Positions 1 to 6,403 of a DNA stretch of 18,923 nt are shown here, piece by piece; positions within the stretch are counted from its first letter, which is position 1; the number at the start of each line of letters is the position of its first letter. Origin of the DNA: Bacilli bacterium (lineage in GTDB: Bacteria > Bacillota_I > Bacilli_A > RF39 > UBA660). The position numbers were made by a program, and so were the translations under genes. The DNA is taken from the NCBI GenBank assembly GCA_016302935.1, contig JAEDMO010000015.1, forward strand, positions 1 through 18,923, given 5' to 3'. A model generated the notes under the pieces. It did not search any database and was not told where the DNA came from. It worked only from the letters and a program-made list of their open reading frames with translations.

Positions 1-437
1 ACCTTTAAAATACGCCCAATTACCTCTTTTTCTTCATATTCCTTAAATACCGAAGGAACAGTCTTTAAACTATTAATAACATCTAATTTATTATCCTTAA
101 ATTTCAAATACTTAAAAGCAGGTGCTACTAATATCAATTTCTTAACTTGCTTATATTTAGTAGCAATATAAGTAGCAATAACACCACCCATACTATGTCC
201 CATTACATAAATCGTTCTATATCCAGAATCAATTAACTTATCACAAAGACACTCTACCGAACTGATCCAATCATTCCTCTTAACATTAGTAATAATGCTC
301 TTATCATGACCAGGTAAAATAATATTATAAACATCAAAATCTATAAATAATTGTAATTCATTCGATAAATTTTGATGATCCCAAGGACCACCGGCAAACC
401 CGTGTATAAGTACTATTGCTTTTCTAAAAAACATCAT
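1..437 (-). CDS. Alpha/beta hydrolase (carboxylesterase/lipase-like), 3' end cut by window edge
   Basis: The visible 145 residues begin MMFFRKAIVLIHGFAGGPWD. HGFAGG is a typical oxyanion-hole loop after the first strand. GHSMGG (about residues 83-88) is the nucleophile elbow with the catalytic Ser. The Asp and His of the triad would lie beyond the window. The protein is likely a cytoplasmic serine hydrolase acting on a small ester or lipid; the substrate cannot be read. The start at 437 is preceded by a GAAAGG ribosome binding site that overlaps the stop codon of the PRPP synthetase gene upstream (10-base gap), so the two are probably translationally coupled. A second ATG at 434 and an in-frame one at 443 exist; 437 has the best spacing. 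The fold is certain; the function is not. Confidence 0.85.
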   Translation of the reverse strand, partial: MMFFRKAIVLIHGFAGGPWDHQNLSNELQLFIDFDVYNIILPGHDKSIITNVKRNDWISSVECLCDKLIDSGYRTIYVMGHSMGGVIATYIATKYKQVKKLILVAPAFKYLKFKDNKLDVINSLKTVPSVFKEYEEKEVIGRILK

Positions 438-447
438 TATCATCCTT

Positions 448-1533
448 TCATAACGTTCTTTTTCTAATTTTAACAATTTCTTTCTTATTTATAATATCCG
501 AAATCGATTGATGATTACTAAGTCTATCAATTATCTCTGCAATATATAAAGAACAATCGACCTCACTAAACCATTTTCTTTTCTTAATAGCATCATCAAC
601 ATAAGTTAAATTTGTAGTGTATATTCTATTTATTATACCCTTATCATAGTATTCATCAAATATCTCATACCCATTTGTAAAAAGAGCAAAAGTAGCCATT
701 AAAAAAATCTTATTAGCACCTTTTTCTTTTAACTGTTTAGCAACATCTAATATTGAACCACCAGAAGCAATCATATCATCAACGATAATAATATCCTTAG
801 AAGATACATCTCCACCGATATACTTATGTTCAATAATAGGATTTTTTCCATTTACAATCTTAGAATAATCTCTTCTTTTATCAAAGAAACCAATTTCTTT
901 AACCTTAAGCATATCTGCATATATTCTAGCCCTTTTCATAGCTCCATAATCGGGACTGATAACCATTAAATTTTCATAGTCACCAATATTTTCATTACTT
1001 ACAAAATAATTTAGCATCGTATTACTAGGATAAAAGTTTTCAAATCCCATTCTCTTAACTGCCATTTGTGCCTTAGGATCGTGGGCATCAAAAGTTATAA
1101 GAGTCTTAACCCCCATATCCTCTAAATCTTGCAAAGCCATCGCACAATCTAAAGATTCTCTACCATTTCTTTGGTGTTGCCTTGATGCATATAATAAAGG
1201 TTCGATTACGTGGATACTATTAGCTTGACAATTAATCGCACTTATAGTTCTCTTAATATCCAAAAAGTGATCATCTGGACTCATATGATTAATATAATTA
1301 TACATTTTATAAGTTATATTATGATTTTGAGTATCCGATAAAATATAAACATCCTTATCCCTAATAGTATCATCGATACTAATCTTACCCTCACCATTAT
1401 TAAATCTAACTTCCTTAATAGGGACAATAAAACTTTTGCTTATGCCTCTTTTTTCTTGTATATGCATATCTACCTTTCGCCCAAGGTCAATACAATTTTT
1501 AAATACAATCAATCTTAAATTATCGCTATCCAT
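448..1533 (-). CDS. prs: Ribose-phosphate pyrophosphokinase (PRPP synthetase), divergent type
   Basis: This enzyme makes 5-phosphoribosyl-1-pyrophosphate from ribose-5-phosphate and ATP for nucleotide, His and Trp synthesis. The 361 residues show the two-lobed phosphoribosyltransferase layout: FNNGEGKISI (44-53) is the counterpart of the classic FSDGE segment, YASRQHQR (115-122) of the ATP-binding RQD region, FDAH (148-151) carries the metal-binding His, SPDYG (193-197) follows, then the KRR flexible-loop basic residues (219-221) and the PRPP loop VDDMIASGGS (251-260). The classic PRPP loop reads DDMIDTGGT, so this is a variant. The sequence resembles the long class of PRPP synthetase seen in Lachnospiraceae and other gut Firmicutes, about 40-50 residues longer than B. 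subtilis Prs. The ATG at 1533 follows an AGAAGGTG site. It is the middle gene of the ferredoxin-prs-hydrolase operon. Confidence 0.88.
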   Translation of the reverse strand: MDSDNLRLIVFKNCIDLGRKVDMHIQEKRGISKSFIVPIKEVRFNNGEGKISIDDTIRDKDVYILSDTQNHNITYKMYNYINHMSPDDHFLDIKRTISAINCQANSIHVIEPLLYASRQHQRNGRESLDCAMALQDLEDMGVKTLITFDAHDPKAQMAVKRMGFENFYPSNTMLNYFVSNENIGDYENLMVISPDYGAMKRARIYADMLKVKEIGFFDKRRDYSKIVNGKNPIIEHKYIGGDVSSKDIIIVDDMIASGGSILDVAKQLKEKGANKIFLMATFALFTNGYEIFDEYYDKGIINRIYTTNLTYVDDAIKKRKWFSEVDCSLYIAEIIDRLSNHQSISDIINKKEIVKIRKRTL

Positions 1534-1572
1534 AAAAACACCTTCTTACAAAAAATAAAACAATCTTCTTGA

Positions 1573-1761
1573 TTATTTTATTTCAATAGCACCCACTGGA
1601 CAACCATCAGCAACATCTCTAACTTCATCCTCTAAGTCTTTATCTATATTATCGGTTATAACGTGTGCTAACCCTTCATCATTGTAGTCGAAAACATCAT
1701 TCAAACTAGCGATGCACATACCGCAGGCAATGCACTTATCTTGATTAACTTTTGCTTCCAT
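1573..1761 (-). CDS. Ferredoxin, single [4Fe-4S] cluster
   Basis: A 62-residue acidic electron carrier. Cys10, Cys13 and Cys16 in CIACGMC and Cys54 in GCPVGAI are the four ligands of one [4Fe-4S] cluster. The second cluster half of clostridial 2[4Fe-4S] ferredoxins is missing: NDVFDY and GLAHV occupy that region, as in Bacillus-type and Thermotoga-type one-cluster ferredoxins. It is cytoplasmic, with low predicted pI. The ATG at 1761 follows GTGAGAG. It is the first gene of the minus-strand operon, 39 bases before prs. A partner enzyme is not visible nearby; the radical SAM protein at 15672 needs such a donor, but that link is only inference. Confidence 0.93.
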   Translation of the reverse strand: MEAKVNQDKCIACGMCIASLNDVFDYNDEGLAHVITDNIDKDLEDEVRDVADGCPVGAIEIK

Positions 1762-1786
1762 TTTTTATCTCTCACTTTCTAAATTA

Positions 1787-1815
1787 ATTATATAGAATTA
1801 TTTACTAAAAAGCAA
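1787..1815 (-). promoter_or_regulatory. Sigma-A-type promoter of the ferredoxin-prs-hydrolase operon
   Basis: Read on the minus strand, -35 TTGCTT (1815-1810), a 17-base spacer and a perfect -10 TATAAT (1792-1787), about 25 bases upstream of the ferredoxin start. Found by eye against the consensus. Confidence 0.6.
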
Positions 1816-1844
1816 GCAAAACTATTTAATTATTATCAAATTTA

Positions 1845-1853
1845 TGGTACAAT
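1845..1853 (+). promoter_or_regulatory. Extended -10 promoter for the gene at 1877
   Basis: TGGTACAAT gives an extended TG motif (1845-1846) and -10 TACAAT (1848-1853). No good -35 is present 17 bases upstream, as is usual for extended -10 promoters. It lies back to back with the ferredoxin promoter in the same 115-base divergent gap. Confidence 0.5.
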
Positions 1854-1876
1854 GACTATAGTAGGTGAGGTAATAT

Positions 1877-2611
1877 ATGCAAAGTAGAATGGAAAAATAT
1901 TATCAAGATTCCAATAAACAAATAAGTAGAACCGAAAAACATATAAACTCGTATAAAGAACTATATGGAAGTAATCTAGATTCATATGATGTTTTGCCAG
2001 TTTCAAGTAATGTTAATGTCATTGATGCTGATACCCTAAAAAAACTAGCAACTAGGGATGAATATAAACGACAAAAACAAAATAAAGAAGAAGATGACTT
2101 TTGGAGTGATAATATCCCTAAAGGGTTTGAAGAAAATAAAATATATGATATTAATGAACTTATAAAAAAAGCTAGGGAAGAAAAAAATAGTATAGTAAAA
2201 GATGTAGGAAAATTAACTAACTATTCTTATCTTGCTAAACTAGAAGATAAAAACTCAAAAGACACTATTGAAGAAGAAATAAAAAAAGAATTAGAAAAAC
2301 TGGATATGGAAATAGAAAATGTTAAAAAAGACATAAATCCAGACTTAGATCTTTTAAGCGATTTAAAAGGAAGCGACAACACCGTAACAATAAAACCAAT
2401 GAAAGAAGAGATAACGACATCGCTTCCTACTAACACCAAATTAGAAAAAGAATTCTATAGTGGTGCTTTAAAAATTGAAAAAGATGATTTTACTCTAGAC
2501 GATGAAACAAACGAACAAGAAAAAAGCAGTATTTGGTTTAAAATAACCGTTATTGTTCTAACTACCATAGCTGTCGTCTTAGCAGTTATCTATACCATCA
2601 AAAATATTTAG
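1877..2611 (+). CDS. Tail-anchored acidic protein of unknown function
   Basis: I do not recognise a family. The 244 residues have a charged, Lys/Glu-rich body without Cys and a single C-terminal membrane segment (about 218-241, from WFKITVIVL to AVIYTI) ending in Lys-Asn-Ile. There is no signal peptide, so the body should face the cytoplasm and the protein be held by its tail. Residues about 125-155 are strongly helical and likely coiled coil; 70-100 and 160-215 look disordered. The ATG at 1877 follows GGTGAGG with 6-base spacing. It is monocistronic, between a divergent promoter and a terminator that overlaps its last codons. Acidic tail-anchored proteins like this often act in envelope, division or sporulation, but nothing in the sequence selects one role. 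Confidence 0.85.
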   Translation: MQSRMEKYYQDSNKQISRTEKHINSYKELYGSNLDSYDVLPVSSNVNVIDADTLKKLATRDEYKRQKQNKEEDDFWSDNIPKGFEENKIYDINELIKKAREEKNSIVKDVGKLTNYSYLAKLEDKNSKDTIEEEIKKELEKLDMEIENVKKDINPDLDLLSDLKGSDNTVTIKPMKEEITTSLPTNTKLEKEFYSGALKIEKDDFTLDDETNEQEKSSIWFKITVIVLTTIAVVLAVIYTIKNI

Positions 2612-2635
2612 TTATAATAGCTAAATATTTTTTTA
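2600..2635 (+). terminator. Rho-independent terminator overlapping the 3' end of the gene at 1877
   Basis: A 12-base perfect inverted repeat, AAAAATATTTAG (2600-2611) and CTAAATATTTTT (2621-2632), with a 9-base loop and a T-run. The 5' arm includes the TAG stop codon. The stem is AT-rich, so its strength is uncertain. Confidence 0.65.
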
Positions 2636-2764
2636 AACTAAAATAGAAAAGTATTTAAAAAATATAGATTATATTTGAGTATGCAAATAATTTTATAACT
2701 CTATCTATTTTTTTCTAATATTCTTGATATCAACTAGTTTTTTTTAAAACAAAATAAATAATTA

Positions 2765-2794
2765 TTGCAGATATTAATTATTATATGCTATAAT
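2765..2794 (+). promoter_or_regulatory. Promoter of the secreted protein/ABC cassette
   Basis: TTGCAG (2765-2770), an 18-base spacer and TGCTATAAT (2786-2794), a perfect -10 with the extended TG element. Transcription would start near 2801, leaving a leader of about 60 bases before the start at 2861. It is the only strong promoter in the 249-base gap 2612-2860, in which no small gene was seen. Confidence 0.65.
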
Positions 2795-2860
2795 AGAATT
2801 GCCTAATAATAATTGAAATAGGTAAATAGTATAGAAAATTGGATTTTAAAGGAGAAAAAA

Positions 2861-3322
2861 ATGAAAAAGTTTAAATGTTTTTTATTATTATTTATTGCAA
2901 CTTTTGTAATAGGCGGTTTTTATTCAGCTAGTGCATATACAACCTCGCGTTCACTAGTAGGATTAAAGGCTGATTTTCTTGGTGAACCTCATTATATACC
3001 TGATATAATTGGTCGTAATGGTGCTACACCTCAAGCTGGTGTTACTAAAACAACTTTTAGTGTTCAAAAATGGAGTATGACAATTAAAGATGACAGAAAA
3101 ATATTAGTAGCAGTAACAAATCAATATGGCACAGTCATGTCTGGTAACAATTGGTTTACTGTTAATGGAACAACTGGAGGATTAGTTGATGTGCCAAATT
3201 CTAGCGGAATGATTAGTGCCCCTTCTTCTGAGACGGGACATACGTTTGCAGTTGCTGCTAAACTTAGTCTTCCGTGGGTACAGGCTGAAGTTAGTAGTGG
3301 CACTTGGGTAATTGATAATTAA
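2861..3322 (+). CDS. Small secreted protein, possible bacteriocin-like product of the ABC cassette
   Basis: The 153 residues begin with a clear Sec signal peptide: basic MKKFK, a hydrophobic core (about 6-20) and SASA before a predicted cut after Ala25. The mature part (about 128 residues) has no Cys, is rich in Gly, Ser, Thr and Val, has three Trp (in QKWSM, NNWFT, LPWVQ) plus a fourth in the C-terminal SGTWVIDN, and looks like beta structure. There is no anchor or sorting signal, so it should be released. AAAGGAGA precedes the ATG. It leads a five-gene unit with three membrane proteins and an ABC ATPase, a layout shared by secreted bacteriocin/immunity loci (lactococcin 972 type) and by small secreted protein-DUF2705-ABC clusters in Bacillus. 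From memory, the C-terminal SG-x-W pattern recalls DUF2712 proteins; this is weak. Function is inferred from context only. Confidence 0.8.
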   Translation: MKKFKCFLLLFIATFVIGGFYSASAYTTSRSLVGLKADFLGEPHYIPDIIGRNGATPQAGVTKTTFSVQKWSMTIKDDRKILVAVTNQYGTVMSGNNWFTVNGTTGGLVDVPNSSGMISAPSSETGHTFAVAAKLSLPWVQAEVSSGTWVIDN

Positions 3323-3326
3323 TTAA

Positions 3327-3361
3327 AAAGTAATCCAATTCTCGTACTTTATTATTGGAGG
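3327..3361 (+). promoter_or_regulatory. Possible alternative RNA helices around the ribosome binding site of the first membrane gene
   Basis: AAAGTA (3327-3332) can pair with TACTTT (3345-3350). TCCAAT (3334-3339) can instead pair with ATTGGA (3354-3359), which contains part of the GGAGG site. The two helices are mutually exclusive, so one would hide the site and the other free it. Both are only 6 base pairs and could be chance. Confidence 0.25.
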
Positions 3362-3367
3362 TAAAAA

Positions 3368-4204
3368 ATGTCTAAAATTGGTAGAAAACCTACAATTGTA
3401 ATTAGTTTACTATTAGCTATAAGTTTAATCGTTTCGATAATTATGTTTTATTGCAATAATATGGCGGGTGAAATGTCCTATCTAAAAACTAATCCTGATA
3501 TATATGCTAAAATATCATATTTTTCTTTTTGGTGGTTTTTAATTACTTTTGATATCTTTGCTTTTATTTTTTATTTATCACCAATATTTATTCCAATTAT
3601 GACTTGTTACGCATTTTATGAAATATATCATAGTGGTTATTTAACTAATATTGTTCAAAGAGATAAGTATGACAATGTATTAAAAAAGCAGATTTTTAAA
3701 TGTTGGATAAAGAATTTAATTATTCCATTGATATTAATTATATTTTTTATTATTTGTATGTTTATTTTCCCAAACGGTAATGTGAAGCCCATATCGTTTG
3801 GAGAAACGTTTGTGGTTGCTAATGAATATATGGGAATAATCAATCCGTACTTGTTTGTTGTTCTTCATATGCTTTTGCTATTTTTATATGGTATTTTTAT
3901 TACAAATATTTCTCTCATATTAAATAAGTATATAAAAAAGTTTTCTTTATTAGTTATTGCCGTATTTATTATTGTTATGATTATTGAAAATTTCGGTAAT
4001 TTAATATTGGGTCCCTTAGTTAGAAATATAACTGGTATTACAAGGATAGCCAATGGTTTTTCTGTTTTAAATTTGTTGTATTTAGATGGCATTCCAAGTT
4101 TATGGTGGGAGTTCTTATGGATAATTATTTTAAACATTCTAACTATTATATTTATTATAAAAATATATTCAAATAAAGAAAAGGTTTTAAATAATTATGA
4201 TTAG
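3368..4204 (+). CDS. ABC-type multi-pass membrane protein 1 of the cassette
   Basis: The 278 residues have about six membrane segments (roughly 8-28, 53-85 as a long or double segment, 115-133, 160-184, 190-214 and 244-266). A basic cytoplasmic stretch at 97-110 (QRDKYDNVLKKQIF) sits after the second segment. No catalytic motif is present. The role inferred is permease subunit for the ATPase at 5612. A strong GGAGGT site precedes the ATG, 45 bases after the secreted protein. Its 3' end overlaps the next gene by 8 bases. Use of Phe TTT and Ile ATT is very high. It resembles ABC-2-like permeases of bacteriocin-immunity systems in general shape; no precise family is claimed. Confidence 0.8.
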   Translation: MSKIGRKPTIVISLLLAISLIVSIIMFYCNNMAGEMSYLKTNPDIYAKISYFSFWWFLITFDIFAFIFYLSPIFIPIMTCYAFYEIYHSGYLTNIVQRDKYDNVLKKQIFKCWIKNLIIPLILIIFFIICMFIFPNGNVKPISFGETFVVANEYMGIINPYLFVVLHMLLLFLYGIFITNISLILNKYIKKFSLLVIAVFIIVMIIENFGNLILGPLVRNITGITRIANGFSVLNLLYLDGIPSLWWEFLWIIILNILTIIFIIKIYSNKEKVLNNYD

Positions 4205-4913
4205 TTTTGAAAGGAAAATTTTTAACCAATATAAAAAGTCATTATTATATAAAATATTTGTTGTGTATATTATATTTGGTTTGTTAATATTTAGTGTAAA
4301 TCGTGGTGAATATGCATATTTTGATTTATTACATTATTCAACTAATCATCCCTTTTTTATAGCACTGTTTTTATTACCTGTGACTTTATTTGCGGTAATA
4401 TTTATTGAACATAAGTATTATAACAATTATAATAATTTACTTAGAATTGGCAATAGAAAAAAAATTATAAATTCAAATTTTAAACTTATATTTTTAGTAG
4501 TTAGTGATTTGTTTACTATTTTAATATCCACGGGGTTAATTTTAACTAATATATTTGCTAATAGAAATTATTATATTGCAAGTGATAAATATTATGGAGT
4601 TTCAAATTTGTTATTGTTGGTTATAAGTCTATTTAAAACTTATATTTTTGCAATAATTATGGGATTACTTGGTAGTTATTTATCAAATAAAAAAGTTCAT
4701 ACCTGTATTGTAATTATTTTATTAATTATGACCTCATTTATGGGTGTCGTTCCAAATCGATTTTTATTTTTGTTTCCAGGATATTATATTAGTAATTACC
4801 ATATATTTTATTCGATAAGTAAGAATATTATATTTTCAACAATTTATCTTATTGTTATTTTCCTCGTATGTTTTATTTTGTATAAAAGAAAATGGAATGG
4901 GGATATATTATGA
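4197..4913 (+). CDS. ABC-type multi-pass membrane protein 2 of the cassette (DUF2705-like)
   Basis: The 238 residues have about six membrane segments and a cytoplasmic motif LLRIGNRKKI (81-90) after the second. This R-x-G-x-R-x-K pattern is, from memory, typical of DUF2705/ABC-2-like permeases beside bacteriocin-type ATPases. The start overlaps the previous gene's stop by 8 bases (shared ATGATTAG), with AAAAGG upstream inside that gene, so translation is probably coupled. Its own stop overlaps the next start as ATGA. It presumably assembles with membrane proteins 1 and 3 and the ATPase. Confidence 0.82.
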   Translation: MISFERKIFNQYKKSLLYKIFVVYIIFGLLIFSVNRGEYAYFDLLHYSTNHPFFIALFLLPVTLFAVIFIEHKYYNNYNNLLRIGNRKKIINSNFKLIFLVVSDLFTILISTGLILTNIFANRNYYIASDKYYGVSNLLLLVISLFKTYIFAIIMGLLGSYLSNKKVHTCIVIILLIMTSFMGVVPNRFLFLFPGYYISNYHIFYSISKNIIFSTIYLIVIFLVCFILYKRKWNGDIL

Positions 4914-5611
4914 GATATTTATTGATGTTGGATTTAGAAGAACTAAAGAAAAATAAAAAAGTTATTATTTATTTTTTACTTGCTGTAGTGGCTTATTCAA
5001 TATATAATGGAATGATTTTTGACTTTAATTTTGGTAATGAAAGGATTAAGATTTTTTTAATGAATATAGGAGGATTTCAAAAAATATTTCATCTAGTTCC
5101 AATGATTTTTACTTTATTTATTTTTGCTAGTTATTACTATATTTTTATGAAGTTGTTTATTAAAGATTTTAAATTTGGCCCTGAAAATATATTTTTACGT
5201 ATTTCAAAAAATAAGTGGTTAAATATTAAAATGATTAATATTTTAATTATTATGTTATTAATTGAAACTTTTACTTTTTTAATTTTATTAACAGTATTTT
5301 TTGTAACAGGAAATGGATTAAATTTAATTAGTGTATTAAAAATATTTCTTGCTGATTTTTTCACAAAGACATTGTTTGTCATTCTTTCTTTAATTATGTA
5401 TCTTTTATTTAATTATTATAGTATTTTTATTTTATTTTTGATTATTTTACTTAGTTCTTTTGGTAATATTTATAATTTGGGTTTCTATTTATTTGGTGTT
5501 AACTTTATAGATAATATTTGGTTATTGTTAATTTGTTTGTTGCTATTATTTTTGTTATTAAAATCAATTTTTGTAAGAAAAAGTGTTGTTGTATTTGAAA
5601 GGAGTGATTAG
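4910..5611 (+). CDS. ABC-type multi-pass membrane protein 3 of the cassette
   Basis: The 233 residues have about six membrane segments. FLRISKNKWL (about 95-104) sits in the same place as the basic loop motif of membrane protein 2, suggesting related permease subunits. I chose ATG at 4910, which gives the classic ATGA overlap with the previous stop and has GGGGA 7 bases upstream; an in-frame ATG at 4892 would add six residues but lacks a site. The stop codon is immediately followed by the ATPase start, so the membrane and ATPase chains are likely made in step. Confidence 0.82.
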   Translation: MRYLLMLDLEELKKNKKVIIYFLLAVVAYSIYNGMIFDFNFGNERIKIFLMNIGGFQKIFHLVPMIFTLFIFASYYYIFMKLFIKDFKFGPENIFLRISKNKWLNIKMINILIIMLLIETFTFLILLTVFFVTGNGLNLISVLKIFLADFFTKTLFVILSLIMYLLFNYYSIFILFLIILLSSFGNIYNLGFYLFGVNFIDNIWLLLICLLLLFLLLKSIFVRKSVVVFERSD

Positions 5612-6262
5612 ATGAAAATTGAGATTTGTGAATTATCAAAAGTAATTGATAATAACATTATTTTAAATAATGTTACTATGAGTTTAGAGTCTGGGAATAT
5701 TTATGGTTTTATTGGGAGAAATGGTAGCGGGAAAACAATGCTTCTCAAAATGATTTGTGGCTTTGTTATTCCTACGCAAGGAAATATATTAATTGATGGT
5801 AAAAGTATTTTAGATAAAAATTATTTTAATAACAAGATAAGAGCTCTCATTGAAAAACCAAAGTTTCTTGATGGATTGTCTGGATTTGATAATTTAAAAT
5901 TGCTTGCTAGTATTAATAATGAGATTGATGATAATGAGATTAATTATTGGTTAGATAAATTAGGTTTACTTAAGGATAAAAATAAACTATATGGTAAATA
6001 TTCTTTAGGAATGAAACAAAAATTAGGTATTATTCAAGTTTTAATGGAAAATCCACAAATTATAATTCTAGATGAACCATTAAGCGGAATAGATGAAAAT
6101 GGTGTGAATATAATAAGGGATATTTTGTTGCACGAAAAAGAAAAAGGTAAACTTATTATCATATCGACGCATATAAAAGATGATATAGAAAAAATGTGTA
6201 ACATTATATATAAGTTTGATAATGGAACAGTAAATTTACTCACCAATAATAAGAAAAATTAA
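5612..6262 (+). CDS. ABC transporter ATPase, bacteriocin-immunity (LanF/BcrA-like) type
   Basis: The 216 residues carry a complete nucleotide-binding domain: Walker A GRNGSGKT (35-42), signature SLGMKQ (131-136), Walker B IIILDEP (150-156, catalytic Glu155) and H-loop His187 in STH. The usual Gln of the Q-loop is Glu81 in ALIEKPKF. A Glu here (E-loop) is a described hallmark of LanF-type lantibiotic self-protection ATPases. The chain is short, without the C-terminal extension of many drug-efflux BcrA proteins. GAAAGGAGTG lies just upstream, inside the preceding gene. It would power the three membrane proteins before it, either exporting the secreted product or protecting the producer. ATPase certain; transport role inferred. 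Confidence 0.95.
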   Translation: MKIEICELSKVIDNNIILNNVTMSLESGNIYGFIGRNGSGKTMLLKMICGFVIPTQGNILIDGKSILDKNYFNNKIRALIEKPKFLDGLSGFDNLKLLASINNEIDDNEINYWLDKLGLLKDKNKLYGKYSLGMKQKLGIIQVLMENPQIIILDEPLSGIDENGVNIIRDILLHEKEKGKLIIISTHIKDDIEKMCNIIYKFDNGTVNLLTNNKKN

Positions 6263-6316
6263 GAATCATATAAAGAATATAGGTTATAACTAAACTTTAC
6301 TATGATTCTTTTTAAT
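6261..6316 (+). terminator. Terminator of the ABC cassette
   Basis: AAGAATCATA (6261-6270) and TATGATTCTT (6301-6310) form a perfect 10-base stem with a 30-base loop, followed by a short T-run. The 5' arm includes the last two bases of the TAA stop. Confidence 0.6.
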
Positions 6317-6339
6317 TTTATTATTATTTAAACATAGCA

Positions 6340-6403
6340 ATATTGCACTATACAAAAAATTTCTTCCGTGTTATACTAAGTATGAAGTTAGGGTGTGCAA
6401 TAT
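6340..6403 (+). repeat. Inverted repeat bracketing the polC promoter and start codon
   Basis: ATATTGCAC (6340-6348) and GTGCAATAT (6395-6403) are a perfect 9-base inverted repeat 46 bases apart; the right copy covers the AT of the polC ATG. The left copy also forms part of the palindrome GCAATATTGC (6337-6346). It could be a regulator site or an RNA stem. Confidence 0.4.
6349..6377 (+). promoter_or_regulatory. polC promoter
   Basis: TATACA (6349-6354), a 17-base spacer and TGTTATACT (6369-6377), a -10 with the extended TG. The transcript would start near 6384, leaving a leader of about 18 bases. Confidence 0.6.

Noticed and set aside
2227..2439. Ser/Phe-rich minus-strand open frames opposite the Glu/Lys-rich genes (also 13243-13488, 14354-14578, 14807-15055)
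   Set aside because: Runs of Ser, Phe and Leu are the expected mirror of GAA/AAA-rich coding sequence, so these are shadows.
2640..2760. AT-rich gap before the cassette promoter, checked for a small RNA or small gene
   Set aside because: Only short palindromes such as GATATC and ACTAGT and T-runs are present; no ribosome binding site with an open frame and no stable hairpin.
2861..3322. Secreted protein as a lantibiotic or sactipeptide precursor
   Set aside because: The mature part has no Cys, there is no modification enzyme nearby, and a normal Sec signal peptide replaces a double-Gly leader.
4892..4909. Upstream ATG for membrane protein 3
   Set aside because: ATG 4910 gives the standard ATGA overlap and has GGGGA at proper spacing.
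6393..6401. GTG start for polC
   Set aside because: No ribosome binding site precedes it; AGGGTG overlaps this GTG and is correctly spaced for ATG 6402.
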